NCBI GenBank assembly: GCA_034440575.1 | Contig: JAOTOL010001470.1 | Location: 427,501-491,500, forward strand | From: Imbricaverruca yamaguchii | Lineage: Eukaryota; Arthropoda; Thecostraca; Neoverrucidae | Direction: 5' to 3' | Length of the DNA stretch: 64,000 nt | Part shown: one piece after another, positions 45,431 to 60,654 of the stretch | How the letters are laid out: each line of letters opens with the position of its first letter | How positions within the stretch are numbered: the stretch's first letter is position 1 | Notes under the pieces: generated by a model | Seen by the model: only the letters and a program-made list of their open reading frames with translations | Told to the model about the DNA's origin: nothing | The model's database searches: none | Program-made: the position numbers and the translations under genes

Positions 45431-47194
45431 GAACACCATCGACGATCTTCGCCGATTAGTTTTTTACATCTATTTTTTTTAGATGTACGAAATGGGACGG
45501 GCAAATTTCCGCTTGATTCTCTAATGTGCATCCTATCTGCAGAATGCTGCGATGACCACCATCCAATTTAATGTTCAGGAAAATCAGGCATAATAATCTG
45601 CATCGGAGACATTGTTGACGTGCAGTAATGGAGACACACGGAGCTTGCCTAAACCGAGCAGACCGTCCACAGAATCCGAGAGTACGTTGCCCTGGGTAAT
45701 ATTCCCTACACTGTAATATAAATAAATGCAAAAGATGGAATATATCACACTTTTTAGGGGGGAGCGAAAGGAGGCTCATGCCACCAAACGGTACATGCTT
45801 CAGAGATGGAACTTTGCATACTTTTAGCTTTGATAATATAGCGCCAATTGCCAAGCTTAACATTAGACTTTATTGATGCATTTAACGACTCAGCTCACAA
45901 TCTGGCCTGACAACACAAATCATTTTGGGAAGTCCTCTTTATGCAGCACGAGGTTAATGGTAACTTGTTCAAAGTCAGATTCGCTACCACTTCCGACCCC
46001 TACTACCCGCCCGGTTCTTGCGCCCTTGTCCCTCATCCTGGCAGGGATGAGGAACAGTTTTCTACACTCCAAATATATTCCGTAATTGCATTCTCCATTC
46101 CCTTTTCAGCTCTCACGGGTATCCTTTTCCTCCGGTTTCCTATTATCATAACCTCACCACCACGTCCTCAATAAATAATGTTTATCGTTAAAGCGCAAGA
46201 GACCTTGTAGTGAGGTTGTACCAAATACCTAGGAATTAATGCCATCTAGGTAGTACTCCGATTGGTACCGCTTGAGCCAATTAGTACTACAGTAGACCAT
46301 TTATGGCACAGAGAACAAACAACCGCGACGCTTCATGGCGGATTAGATAGATAACGTGATCCTGCTGGCATGAGGTTGGCGGAATGAAGCGTGAACCGTT
46401 CTAACCCAACTGACAACACTGCATGGCGTGCTTAGACTAATCCGCTACTAACAACTAACACGCAGCGGCCGGCGTGATAGGCGGTGTGGACAATTACCTC
46501 CTTGTTCGCCCGGTAAAGATCCCTCGGTGCTTTTCGATAAGAATAGGCCAAAGCCTGCACCCTAGCAAAATCAACTTCTCACCACTATCAAAACACCCCC
46601 ATCCTCACCTAAACTACAAAAAAAAATTGTGGAGGAGTAAAATAAAAGTAAAACCACTTAGACATAAGGGAAATGTCCCCAACCCAGCCCCCGCCTTCAG
46701 CACCTAAAATATCACACAAATTACAACGTAAAATTATCTTAACGTAAATGTCCACTTCCATGCATCTTGATCGCAAACATTCGCTTTTATGGAGACATGT
46801 GGCGTGCTCGCTTCAAAGGCGGCACAAATGACCTTTATTGTCCGGCACGCCTAAAAAACACTCTCCGACCCCCAACCCTGAAGCGTGACGTCAGAATCTG
46901 TTGCTGTCAGCCGCATTCTGCCGCCGCCTGCTACTTTCTGTTGCTGTCTGCCAATTTCTGCCGCCGACGTCGCGAACGTCGAGACTGCCCACGCCAAGAT
47001 TCTGCCGGAACTCTGGCACGGCAAATAGCCCTTTAACGTTTTCTGGAGGAAACAGTTAGGTGCTTTAGACAAGCATTGCAGTGCCTCAATGATGTTGCCA
47101 TTCCACCGGCACAGATAAAAAGGATAGCAGTCATTCAAACCATCTCCATCAGGGCGATGGAGGCGAATAAGTTTGCCAGGCCTGTCACCAAGCG
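45431..47194. other. Unique sequence
   Basis: No gene, RNA or repeat recognised. 46880-46975 holds short repeats of CTGTTGCTGTC/CTGCCGCCG type. Confidence 0.35.
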
Positions 47195-48172
47195 ACAATG
47201 TCGGCTGTGTCTGGAGTGTATGGTGTGCGTGGTGCTCCCAGCCATCAGGGCAGCCAAACAGACAATGTCGGCTGTGTCTGGAGTGCATGGTGTGCGTGGT
47301 GCTCCCAGCCATCAGGGCAGCCACGCAGACAATGTCGGCTGTGTCTGGAGTGTATGGTGTGCGTGGTGCTCCCAGCCATCAGGGCAGCCACGCAGACAAT
47401 GTCGGCTGTGTCTGGAGTGTATGGTGTGGTGGTGCTCCCAGCCATCAGGGCAGCCAAACAGACAATGTCGGCTGTGTCTGGAGTGTATGGTGTGCGCCAT
47501 CAGCCAACAGACAATGTGGCTTGTTGGGTGTATGGGGTGCTCCCAGCCATCAGGGCAGCCACGCAGACAATGTCGGCTGTGTCTGGAGTGTATGGTGTGC
47601 GTGGTGCTCCCAGCCATCAGGGCAGCCACGCAGACAATGTCGGCTGTGTCTGGAGTGTATGGTGTGCGTGGTGCTCCCAGCCATCAGGGCAGCCAAACAG
47701 ACAATGTCGGCTGTGTCTGGAGTGTATGGTGTGCGTGGTGCTCCCAGCCATCAGGGCAGCCAAACAGACAATGTCGGCTGTGTCTGGAGTGTATGGTGTG
47801 CGTGGTGCTCCCAGCCATCAGGGCAGCCAAACAGACAATGTCGGCTGTGTCTGGAGTGTATGGTGTGCGTGGTGCTCCCAGCCATCAGGGCAGCCACACA
47901 GACAATGTCGGCTGTGTCTGGAGTGTATGGTGTGCGTGGTGCTCTCAGCCATCAGGGCAGCCAAACAGACAATGTCGGCTGTGTCTGGAGTGTATGGTGT
48001 GCGTGGTGCTCCCAGCCATCAGGGCAGCCACGCAGACAATGTCGGCTGTGTCTGGAGTGTATGGTGTGCGTGGTGCTCCCAGCCATCAGGGCAGCCACGC
48101 AGACAATGTCGGCTGTGTCTGGAGTGTATGGTGTGCGTGGTGCTCCCAGCCATCAGGGCAGCCAAACAGACG
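47195..48172. repeat. Minisatellite, 67-bp unit, about 14 copies
   Basis: The unit is GACAATGTCGGCTGTGTCTG, GAGTGTATGGTGTGCGTGGT and GCTCCCAGCCATCAGGGCAG plus CCAAACA. Very homogeneous, with one rearranged copy near 47490-47530. Confidence 0.95.
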
Positions 48173-48639
48173 CGCACATTTGCCCCCGGCTTCAGAGAAC
48201 AACAGTGGCTGTGCCGCCACCACGCCGCAATTAAACCCGCTGAAAACCAGCGGGCACGGCGCCGCTCTCAACTCGACAGAATCGGGGGCCGAGTTGGACG
48301 TCAGCTCAACACAGTCAGTATCCAAATTGGCGCGGCTCGTTCAGATCCCAACCTCACCATGTCAGCAACAGCAGACCGACCTGCCACTCGGCCTTTCTGG
48401 ACAAAATCTCAACCAGCCGTCCAGTAGGTGGTTTCGGACAGGAAGGTGGCCATCACACCGGCTGAATTTTCCCCCACATTTCATGGGTGCGCTGGCAACA
48501 ACAACCACAACACAATGATATTCTCTGAAGGGTCGAGACACGAGAATGAAGTGGGCGCCAACACCACTGTGCCAAATGTTCAGCTTTCTAAGCGACTACC
48601 AAACAAAACTTCCTCCTGCTGACGCCGTTGCCACTTTGG
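48173..48639. other. Unique sequence
   Basis: No recognised domain; the downstream RNase H-like remnant may extend into it. Confidence 0.35.
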
Positions 48640-48960
48640 CAGCCATCTTTGTCCTGCAGAGGCGCAAAACACTATCGTGGCCACGAAAAACCAACGTGGT
48701 CACCTGCTCCGAGTCCAAATCTGTCACTCAGTCGATTGGCAGCATCCACAACCGGCACCCTCTGCACTGCCAGATCGAATCCGACAGGACATGGCCAATA
48801 GGGTAAATAACGTCTTACTCCTCTGGGCCACGGGTCACGTCAACATTCAGGGAAATCAGCGAGCGGATAAGCTTGACAAGCCAGTCCCAGCATCCACCAC
48901 CCACCCAGGGAGTACTCTCGGTCGACGTCTGCCAAGCCATCCCACAGCGGCTCGCTCGTA
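48640..48960 (+). pseudogene. Possible RNase H remnant of a non-LTR retrotransposon
   Basis: VVTCSESKSVTQSI (frame of 48546-48806) resembles the segment of retroelement RNase H containing a catalytic Asp. LLLWATGHVNIQGNQRADKL (another frame, about 48810-48880) resembles the WxxGHxxxxGNxxAD motif. The two lie in the right order but in different frames, so a frameshift near 48770 is needed. No reverse transcriptase was found upstream, where the 67-bp array lies. It could be a fragment of an I/Jockey-type LINE. Modest confidence, from short motifs only. Confidence 0.45.
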
Positions 48961-50608
48961 AGCATCACCTGGACGCATGGAAAACTTGCGACGCCCCACC
49001 TTGCCGCTCATGTCACACATCATGACAACATTGGTACTACATGTGCATAAAACTCGGTAACTGGAATACTACAACTCAAAACCCTGCCGCTCAAGTCACA
49101 CATCACACCAACAATAGATGCATCGAACTCGTGAATTCAATCGCACTGTCGACATGAAGTCGTCCTTCCTCTACATAGAACATGTCCCAGCACTGACGCA
49201 GCCCACACTTGAGGACGGCAAGCTACAGCGCCACGCTGTCAGACATTGAACACCGGATCAAGAATACACTTCATACTGCCAAACTGCATCGGGTTTGGCA
49301 CACAAGCACGACAAATTCAGACCGTCTGCCAATAAGAGGGCATTGCCCGCCGACTTCCGGCGCTGCTTGGTGACAAGCACCCCGGTCATCGCCATGCACT
49401 GTTTGACTATCTCTATGCCACCAAGGCAGTACTAGCGCTGTGGACAATACTCAGGCCAGCTGACACCGCATGCGAGAAGCGGTGTAGGCACCTCCTGGCC
49501 CGCACGGTAGAGATCTCTTGGTGATTTTCGGGAAGTAGGCAATGTGCCATCAAACTGGCAAAATAAACTGAACGCATGAAGAGCAACTCCCCTCACCACC
49601 ACCACCACCGCAACATTACCTTGTAGAGGGCTGAAGCAAACTTACCTTCACCAAGGCCGTCTGAATACTTCAAAGACCGTCCCCCACCCCAACCCCACCT
49701 CACCCTTCCACCAATTTTCAACGCCCTGAAGCGCACACACACTTTAATGTGATTTAGCGTGGGTTAAATCAAGTTAAAACCCGAACGGCGGGGCGATGGA
49801 CCGCACGATTTGGCGGTCGTAAACATGAGGGGTGAGGGTGCCTTATCGAGGGAGAGCTCACGGAAAGGACGGACGCCGGACCGCGCAGTTTGGTGACACG
49901 CTTGGAGGACGTCGGAAGTCGGACAGTGCACATCACCGGAGAGCGACGTCTTCCGGACAGTGCATGTCATCGGAGATCGACGTTTTAACGTCATGTTTCC
50001 CTGAACGTAAATATACACTTGCTCCGCCTTTGTTTGCAAAACACACTGGTTTTACAGGCGGCGCGAACTTGATGGTCCGGCACACCTCTTAGCTTACTAC
50101 CGCCCACTCGCAGGTCATGCTTGTAACAATAGCCAGCTACTCGACCAATTATTTGCATCAGCTGATACTGAAACTTCGGTCCTGAATATCCAGAGTTGTT
50201 AAAGCGCCATTTGCAAGTCAGTTGGAAAGCGCATCTGGTCCAAAAGATAGGTTTTATATCTACTTTAAGGTAGCCACGGGAAGTACTTGAGTATCATGTA
50301 TGCGAAATATTGTGTGAATTGCTGGTCGCGATTGATGTTGTCAAAACACATTGCGGAATAACATGAAATGCCCCTTTGTAGTCACAAATAATCATCAGCT
50401 ACATAATGGTGATGTGAAGTTTCATAGCCAACGCATCTTTTGTTTCAAAACCTGCATACCAATACCTGATGCTGTACCCTGGGCTTCTAGAGCGTTCAGT
50501 CCTACCGACCAGAGGTGCAATGAAGTCTGCAGGAATAATGTGGCGCAAACGTGACGTCGAGTAGTTCATTTCGGAACGAATAGTCTGTAGCAGTAATAGA
50601 GTACAACA
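48961..50608. other. Unique sequence
   Basis: No gene recognised. The part before 49500 may be further decayed retroelement 3' sequence but shows no clear motif. Confidence 0.35.
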
Positions 50609-51705
50609 CCTGACGGAGTGCCCAGCACACCCCAGCCAACAGGGCAGCAACACCTGACGGAGTGCACAGCACACCCCGGCCAACAGGGCATCATCACCTG
50701 ACGGAGTGCCCAGCACACCCCGCCCAAAGGGCAGAACACCTGACGGGGCCCAGCAACCCGCCCAACAGGGCAGCAACATCTGACGGAGTGCCCAGCACAC
50801 CCCGCCCAACAGGGCAGCAACACCTGACGGAGTGCACAGCACACCCCAGCCAACAGGGCAGCATCACCTGATGGGTGCCCAGCACCCCGGCCAACAGGGC
50901 AGCAACACCCGCCAACAGGGCAGCAACACCTGAGGGGGCACCGCCAACAGGGCAGCAACACCTGACGGAGTGCACAGCACACCCCAGCCAACAGGGCAGC
51001 ATCACCTGAGGGACACCCCAGCCAACAGGGCAGCCGACGGAGTGCCCAGCACACCCCAGCCAACAGGGCAGCATCACCTGACGGAGTGCCCAGCACACCC
51101 CAGCCAACAGGGCAGCATCACCTGAGGAGCCAACAGCCAACAGGGCAGCATCACCTGACGGAGTGCCCAGCACACCCCAGCCAACAGGGCAGCAACACCT
51201 GACGGAGTGCACAGCACACCCCAGCCAACAGGGCAGCATCACCTGACGGAGTGCCCAGCACACCCCAGCCAACAGGGCAGCAACACCTGACGGAGTGCCC
51301 AGCACACCCCGGCCAACAGGGCAGCAACATCTGACGGAGTGCACAGCACACCCCGGCCAACAGGGCAGCAACACCTGACGGAGTGCCCAGCACACCCCGG
51401 CCAACAGGGCATCATCACCTGACGGAGTGCACAGCACACCCCGGCCAACAGGGCAGCATCACCTGACGGAGTGCCCAGCACACCCCGGCCAACAGAGCAT
51501 CATCACCTGACGGAGTGCTCAGCACACCCCGGCCAACAGGGCATCATCACCTGACGGAGTGCACAGCACACCCCGGCCAACAGAGCATCATCACCTGACG
51601 GAGTGCTCAGCACACCCCGGCCAACAGGGCATCATCACCTGACGGAGTGCCCAGCACACCCCAGCCAACAGGGCAGCAACACCTGACGGAGTGCTCAGCA
51701 CAGTA
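50609..51705. repeat. Minisatellite, 44-bp unit, about 25 copies
   Basis: The unit is ACCTGACGGAGTGCCCAGCA plus CACCCCGGCCAACAGGGCAG plus CATC/CAAC. Many short deletions lie between 50730 and 51150; the right part is regular, with a longer pattern of CCC/CAC/CTC variants. Confidence 0.94.
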
Positions 51706-51814
51706 CGGGGATAAGCGGCGGCTGTGGGGCGGCCTCGTCCTCCCTGTCATGAATTGTGTGCTGAAGGACGAGGAAACCGAAATTTTCGGCTATCCTCGAC
51801 GGTTGTGCCGTATC

Positions 51815-51906
51815 GATGCTCTGGACGATGCGGCCACGATGCTCTGGACGATGCGGCCACGATGATCTGGACGATGCGGCCACGATGATCTGGACGATGC
51901 AGCCAC
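51815..51906. repeat. Short tandem repeat, 23-bp unit, 4 copies
   Basis: GATGCTCTGGACGATGCGGC plus CAC, with a GATGATCTGG variant. Confidence 0.88.
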
Positions 51907-51960
51907 GGCTAATGGCTCCGTGGAGCCGTCAGAGTGAAGAAGAAGCGGAAACGAGCGGGC

Positions 51961-52040
51961 GTCGATAGCTCAGTGGGTAAGCTGAGCGTCGGACAAACCA
52001 GAGATACACGGCTGGATTCTCCGCGGTCCTGCCTTTCCTG
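51961..52040 (+). mobile_element. Possible degenerate tRNA-derived SINE head
   Basis: GCGTCGATAGCTCAGTGGGT resembles a D arm with A-box. The expected B-box is degenerate (GGCTGGATTCTCC). Confidence 0.3.
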
Positions 52041-53164
<1,124 letters not shown>

Positions 53165-53782
53165 TTTAGGTAGATCGACTGCGGTTAAACGTCCACTGCC
53201 GGCACTGCAGCAGTCTGCCGCTGATACTTTTCAGTCGCGTGTCAGGTAATATCAATATCACGCGCTGGCGACACCACACACCCGTGATACTCGACAAGCG
53301 TAGTGAAATCAAATGAACGCGGCTTATTGTCGCTCGAGCTCAGCTTATTCAGAAATGAGGTCAAACGTCCACCTCACAAACTACCTTCTGTGAGAGTACG
53401 CGGGTGTGCATGGAGGTGAGCGTGGGCGGTGGCGGACAACGCGATTGCATGTTCCCAAACACACACAGCGTCATTATTCTCTACCCCGGGTTGGGTAGTC
53501 TAGATAGTTGCAAAACTGCGGGCCATCACCGGGATGCAAGCCGGTAGACTTCCCGTTACACGATAGCCACGCGCACTATTCTGCCAGCAGCGCAGCGCCT
53601 ATTTTGTATGCGGCAGAGGTGCTTTGGCCTTTCTCATTCGTACAACTTCGTTTCCATTGCCGATGAGCACATCATGCCAGACCATCTTAATTCAGAAATA
53701 TGCTTGAACCTGACCAATCAAGCGATGTATAACTTATTCCACTGTGATCTGAACTAGTGCCCCAGAAGGGCTCACTGCACAC
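53165..53782. other. Unique sequence
   Basis: No gene or repeat family recognised. Confidence 0.35.
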
Positions 53783-56225
53783 TATCCGCACATTGTGTAC
53801 AATCCACGCACGCGCACATTGTGCATTACCCACACACGCGCACATTGTGTACAATCCACGCACGCGCACATTGTGTATTATCCACGCACGCGCACATTGT
53901 GTAGTACCCACGCACGCGCACATTGTGTATTAACCACGCACACGCACATTGTGTATTATCCACGCACGCGCACATTGTGTATTATCCACGCACACGCACA
54001 TTGTGTACAATCCACGCACGCGCACATTGTGTATTATCCACGCACGCGCACATTGTGTATTATCCACGCACGCGCACATTGTGTACAATCCACGCACGCG
54101 CACATTGTGTACAATCCACGCACGCGCACATTGTGTATTACCCACGCACGCGCACATTGTGTACAATCCACGCACGCGCACATTGTGTATTATCCACGCA
54201 CGCGCACATTGTGTACAATCCACGCACGCGCACATTGTGTATTATCCACGCACGCGCACATTGTATATCCACGCACGCGCACATTGTGTAATCCACGCAC
54301 GCGCACATTGTATTACCCACGCACGCGCCATTGTGTACAATCCACGCCGCGCACATTGTGTATTATCCACGCACGCGCACATTGTGTACAATCCACGCAC
54401 GCGCACATTGTGTATTATCCACGCACGCGCACATTGTGTATTATCCACGCACGCGCACATTGTGATTATCGAACACGCGCACATTGTTAAATCCACGCAG
54501 ACATTGTGTACAATCCACGCACGCGCACATTGTGTATTATCCACGCGCAATTGTGCACGCGCCTTGTGTACAATCCACGCACGCGCACATTGTGTATTAC
54601 ACACGCGCACATTGTGTAATCCACGCACGCGCACATTGTGCTTACCCACACGCGCACATTGTGTAAATCCACGCACGCGCACGTTGTGTATTCGCACGCG
54701 CACATTGTGTACAATCCACGCACGCGCACATTGTGCATTACCCACACACGCGCACATTGTGTACAATCCACGCACGCGCACATTGTGTACAATCCACGCA
54801 CGCGCACATTGTGTATTACCCACACACGCGCACATTGTGTACAATCCACGCACGCGCACATTGTGTACAATCCACGCACGCGCACATTGTGTATTACCCA
54901 CGCACGCGCACATTGTGTACAATCCACGCACGCGCACATTGTGCATTACCCACACACGCGCACATTGTGTACAATCCACGCACGCGCACATTGTGTATTA
55001 CCCACGCACGCGCACATTGTGTACAATCCACGCACGCGCACATTGTGCATTACCCACACACGCGCACATTGTGTACAATCCACGCACGCGCACATTGTGT
55101 ATTATCCACGCACGCGCACATTGTGTATTATCCACGCACACGCACATTGTGTATTATCCACGCACGCGCACATTGTGTATTATCCACACACACGCACATT
55201 GTGTACAATCCACGCACGCGCACATTGTGTACAATCCACGCACGCGCACATTGTGCATTACCCACACACGCGCACATTGTGTACAATCCACGCACGCGCA
55301 CATTGTGTACAATCCACGCACGCGCACATTGTGTATTACCCACACACGCGCACATTGTGTACAATCCACGCACGCGCACATTGTGTACAATCCACGCACG
55401 CGCACATTGTGTATTATCCACGCACGCGCACATTGTGTACAATCCACGCACGCGCACATTGTGTATTATCCACGCACGCGCACATTGTGTATTATCCACG
55501 CACACGCACATTGTGTATTATCCACGCACGCGCACATTGTGTATTATCCACGCAAGCGCACATTGTGTATTACCCACGCACGCGCACATTGTGTACAATC
55601 CACGCACGCGCACATTGTGTATTACCCACGCACGCGCACATTGTGTATTATCCACGCACGCGCACATTGTGTACAATCCACGCACGCGCACATTGTGTAT
55701 TACCCACGCATGCGCACATTGTGTATTATCCACGCACGCGCACATTGTGTATTATCCACGCATGCGCACATTGTGTATTATCCACGCACGCGCACATTGT
55801 GTATTATCCACGCACACGCACATTGTGTATTATCCACGCACGCGCACATTGTGTATTATCCACGCAAGCGCACATTGTGTATTACCCACGCACGCGCACA
55901 TTGTGTACAATCCACGCACGCGCACATTGTGTACAATCCACGCACGCGCACATTGTGTATTACCCACACACGCGCACATTGTGTATTACCCACGCATGCG
56001 CACATTGTGTATTATCCACGCACGCGCACATTGTGTATTACCCACGCATGCGCACATTGTGTAGTACCCACGCACGCGCACATTGCGTACAATCCACGCA
56101 CGCGCACATTGTGTATTACCCATGCACGCGCACATTGTGTATTATCCACGCACACGCACATTGTGTATTATCCACGCACGCGCACATTGTGTACAATACA
56201 CGCACGCGCACATTGCACATTAGCA
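53783..56225. repeat. Minisatellite, 26-bp unit, about 94 copies
   Basis: The unit is CATTGTGTATTATCCACGCA plus CGCGCA; TATTATC alternates with ACAATC or TATTACC. Short deletions cluster at 54265-54700. Each unit holds a 15-nt strictly alternating stretch CACGCACGCGCACAT. Open frames rich in His/Arg/Cys arise from the repeat alone. Confidence 0.95.
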
Positions 56226-57420
56226 CACATTGCGCAGACACCGTAATATTTGGAGGAGTTTACCATCCTGAGCTTTGAAGGGGAGGTCACACTCGGCGAT
56301 CCGACACGTCAGTGTCTTACAACCTAGAGGGAATGTGTCAACTGATGCACACTCAGGTAGCCCACATCTCGGTAGCACAACACGATTTTGCTGGACTTCC
56401 GATGACCCCGAAAGCTACGATAGTCAAAAGTACAGCTGCCGGCAAATTCTGCATTGTGTGCCATTAGAAAAGCTGGGGTATTCTGAGCGTGCACGTGGCA
56501 GAGGCACGGCACTTATACAGATAGTGCTCAAGTGCATTTAAAAGCATAAACACAGCTCCAGGTCCAGCACTCGAATAAATCCTTGGCAAAAAAAGGTACA
56601 GGACAACTTGCGGTGGAGCAGAATAAAATGCTATTCAGCACTAAGCAATTTTACTGTCAGATTACGCTTTCCGGTGTCACGAAAAAAACATAACATGCAG
56701 AATATATTGTTGGTTAAATTAGGCATGAACAATACGCTCAATATACGGATTGACTTTTTTAATACGAGCGCAACACAAACCAATATTTCTCCTTTTGCTG
56801 CGCCCGTTGTAAGCCAATCTGATTTTCGTTTTCAAGAGGAATTGAATGGCTTGATATCGAATCTATTCAGATGCTGACACGCGATATACCTTTATCATAG
56901 CTGGCTGTCGACACAAGCCCCAACCTTCAGAGGCGAGCCTCGACACCCAAGAGTGCCGATGGACTTCTGAATTCCAATAGCTAGGCAATAGCGGATCTGG
57001 CTGGAGATGAGTGCTGAGCGCGTGCGATCTGGACCGTCGAAGGTCCCGGTGACTTGGTCTGAAAAGCAGCACTCGACGGTTACATGAGTAGTTTACCTGC
57101 GCAAAGCAATGGTTTCGCCGCGCCAGTGTCGCCACCACTGACCTGATTGCTCTGACTGGACGTGAGCGCGCTGCGGCCGGCGTGGTTGGCGTGGTCGCCG
57201 TTAGGGGCGCTGTGGGCGGCGCTCTGAGCGGCCGGGGCGGCCGAAAACTCGCTGAGGCTGGCCACTGAGACGGGCGCCACCGTCACCGTCTCGGTGGGCG
57301 GGTCGGCAGTCACGCCGCACGCGGACTTCTGCAACACAGACAGACCGGTGAGACGCGCAGCTGGAGCGGCCGTCACGGCATCACCTGGGCCAGCACAGGC
57401 GCCGGATGGCTGCGTAACGC
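56226..57420. other. Unique sequence
   Basis: No gene recognised; GC-rich from about 57110 to the start of the next array. Confidence 0.35.
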
Positions 57421-58262
57421 ACCGCCCACCGGCATGGACCGTCACACACACACACACACCGCCCACCGGCATGGACCATCACACACACACACACCGCCCA
57501 CCGGCATGGACCGTCACACACACACACACACCGCCCACCGGCATGGACCATCACACACACACACACCGCCCACCGGCATGGACCATCACACACACACACC
57601 GCCCACCGGCATGGACCATCACACACACACACCGCCCACCGGCATGGACCATCACACACACACACACCGCCCACCGGCATGGACCGTCACACACACACAC
57701 ACCGCCCACCGGCATGGACCGGCATCACACCGCCCACCGGCATGGACCTCACACACGCACACCGCCCACCATCACACACACACACCGCCCACCGGCATGG
57801 ACCATCACACACACACACCGCCCACCGGCATGGACCATCACACACGCACACCGCCCACCGGCATGGACCATCACACACACACACCGCCCACCGGCATGGA
57901 CCATCACACACACACACCCCCCACCGGCATGGACCATCACACGCACCGCCCACCGACATGGACCATCACACACGCACACCGCCCACCGGCTGGACCATCA
58001 CACACGCATACCGCCCACTGGCATGGACCGTCGCACACACACACCGCCCACCGGCATGGACCATCACACACACACACACCGCCCACCGGCATGGACCATC
58101 ACACACACACCGCCCACCGGCATGGACCATCACACACACACACCGCCCACCGGCATGGACCATCACACACACACACTGCCCACCGGCATGTACCATCACA
58201 CACACACACCGCCCAGCGGCATGGACCATCACACACGCACACCGCCCACCGGCATGGACAGT
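57421..58262. repeat. Minisatellite with variable CA tract, about 33-bp unit, about 25 copies
   Basis: CACCGCCCACCGGCATGGAC plus CATCACACACACA, in which the number of CA repeats varies from copy to copy. It is thus a minisatellite with an embedded microsatellite. Confidence 0.94.
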
Positions 58263-60654
58263 AGCCTATCAGGGGTGATTGGGATTTAGATCGCAGGATT
58301 TGCAATCCTGGATTGTAATCTGCATTCGAGTGCGGCAGGAAGAAGGCAATCATTTTATATTTCGAAGTATTTAATTGCGGATTGAAGTTTTTCGAGCAAT
58401 GCGAGCAAATTATTACTTCATTTTATGTCCCGTGACTCCGTGAGACACACGTTCCGAGACCGAGGCGGTCCTTCACACGGCATCACATGCTGACCACACA
58501 CCGGTCAGGAAGGCCAGGTCCACGCGTGGCCTACACACGCACTCAGTTGTTGCACTCAGTCCAGCCACATTCAGGACCACAGGCCGGGTAAAGGCACAGA
58601 GCGACCCGGCTTATGGAAGCACGCGGGATGACCTTTAAAATTACTCTCCAGCTCTCTTATTTCGAGTAAAATGGAGCACAGCATACATCGTGACAGCAGC
58701 TGGCCATTGGCAACGCGCCTCTGACGGGATAGTTGATTTTTAGTGTGACAGCGAGCTGGCAGACTATCACTAGAGTGGTTGCACTCAATTCCTACGGATA
58801 TATTTCCGGACCAGGACCATACCAGGCACTAGGTCCAGGTGCCAGGATGATAACATTACCCAGTGGGACTATACCAGGCACTAGGTCCAGGTACCACGAC
58901 CATACCAATATTTATGGGGAAGTGAACACAAAATATGAACACCAGGATCGTCAGGGTTTCCTTACATTGCCCATGCTTGGGGAAGAAATGCTAAAAGCAG
59001 TAGCTATATAAGCAGTATCCATGTAAGCAGCAGCTATATAAGCAGTAGCCATGCATAGCCATGCAGAAGCAGCAGCTAAAGTATAGTTGACTAAGACGGC
59101 CTAAGGGGAGCGCAAAGGAATACTAGGTACTCTTATGAATGCTCCGCCATGACTATAGATGCCAGGAAGTTTTTTTTAATAACGTGATTCAGGATGCCAG
59201 TACAATCATTTCTAGTTCAGAGGATTACACGAGAGTATTGCCCCCATCATGTAATAGGTTCCGCAGATGCAGAAGCTAGCGCAGTTTTCTATTTCTTACG
59301 CTCCATCTTCAGAATCAGCCATTCATCAGCTCGGTTCTTACCTACAGAACGAACTCTTACTCGAAGAGCGGGCGGAAGTATGCTCTGTGCCAGTAATGTC
59401 ACTGTTTCAACTGTACTTGGCTGGATTCCAGAAGGAAGCCAACTTGTAAGAGTGCAAATATTGCATGTGCAAGCGCAATACGAATCGCGTCGCACATATG
59501 CTTGTTACCAAAACATGTCAGCATGGTTACTGGTGCCTAGACGCGTCAACGTGGCACGGCACCCCTGGTCCACATGGCTGGGTCACGGCCAGCTTCCGCG
59601 TCCGCTACGCCACCTTTCTGTATGTCGTGGGATGGAGATAACACGACCACAACATGGAATGGAGGATCGACGACATGCACCCCCGCCCCACCCCGCTACT
59701 ACCACACAAAATAGGTCACAGCACGTCTCGGAGCGTATAATCACAAGCACCAGCGTCGTTACATGACTGCGTGAGGATGGAAGCGGTCCGGGCCGATTGC
59801 ACCACCTGGGAGCGCTGCAATTGGCATACATCAGCGACAGTACAACTTTAGCTCAGCCAGTGCTAGCTGTTCGCCTCCAAACGAACCCTCATTTACATCC
59901 AATCCGGAAGCATAGCAATAGCCACACATCAATGAAAACTTGATCCACGCCAACGATCCACTACTAATTTGATGCACACCAAGGAAGATGAACACATCAT
60001 TTTCCAGACGCTCGCAGCGAATGTCGCAAGACGCTTCCTCCGAACACTTGATTAAACAAAGCAAGGAAACTAATCACGACGCGACAAACAACCACTCGTA
60101 GTGGCGGGCGACTGTCTGACGCCACGCATCCTGCGTAGTCTGTCGTGAACATATCTGAACTCAAATGGTGCATATTTGTCAGGCCATACCAATAAACGAC
60201 CCCATCAACTGCACAGGCGGACTGGCACACCGAGACAGCCTGCGCCACTATGCCGGCCGGGCAGTGTGTGAGAGTGCGCGTGGGGGAGGCGAGCGACACT
60301 GTGTCGGCGGCGTCACCACCGGTCGATGGCGGGGCGGGGGAGGGAGGCGGGGGGAGCCGCCTAATTGTGTTGCCGTCACGCCCTGAGCCGACCTGATCTG
60401 TCACCGTCGGCACCGGGTCTGGCTTCATCCCCACGACTCGGGTCTGGCCCCATCCCCACGGCTAGGGTCAAATCTCGCTACCCACGGCTCGGATGAAATA
60501 TCGTTCCCACGGCTCGGGTCTGATCCAGTCCCCACGGCTAGGGTCAAATCTCGCCCAGAGGCTTGAGTACACCCCAATCCCCGCGGCTCGGGTCAAATCT
60601 CGCTCCCGCTGTCCACCCAGGCTGAGTCCCGCCCCTGTGGCCCAGATCACACTC
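58263..60654. other. Unique sequence with small duplications
   Basis: A 60-bp direct duplication (ACCAGGCACTAGGTCCAGGT) lies near 58820-58910. AGCAGTAGCTATATAAGCAG repeats lie near 58990-59070. Degenerate CCCACGGCTCGGGTC repeats lie at 60430-60620. No gene recognised. Confidence 0.4.

Noticed and set aside
43314..45571. Pro/Cys/His-rich frames of about 700 codons
   Set aside because: Same explanation: a stop-free 32/33-bp minisatellite.
53783..56225. Direct repeats of constant length suggesting a CRISPR array
   Set aside because: There are no unique spacers; units abut directly, and the genome context is eukaryotic.
53790..56225. NRF1-like binding sites (GCATGCGCAC variants)
   Set aside because: Most units carry CACGCACGCGCAC, which lacks the full palindromic NRF1 consensus. 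Only a few variant units come close.
53949..56246. His/Arg/Ala-rich frame of 765 codons
   Set aside because: Generated by the 26-bp array; multiple frames and both strands are open.
56608..56877. An 89-codon open frame in unique sequence
   Set aside because: No recognisable domain, no splice partner and no coding-like neighbours; the length is compatible with chance.
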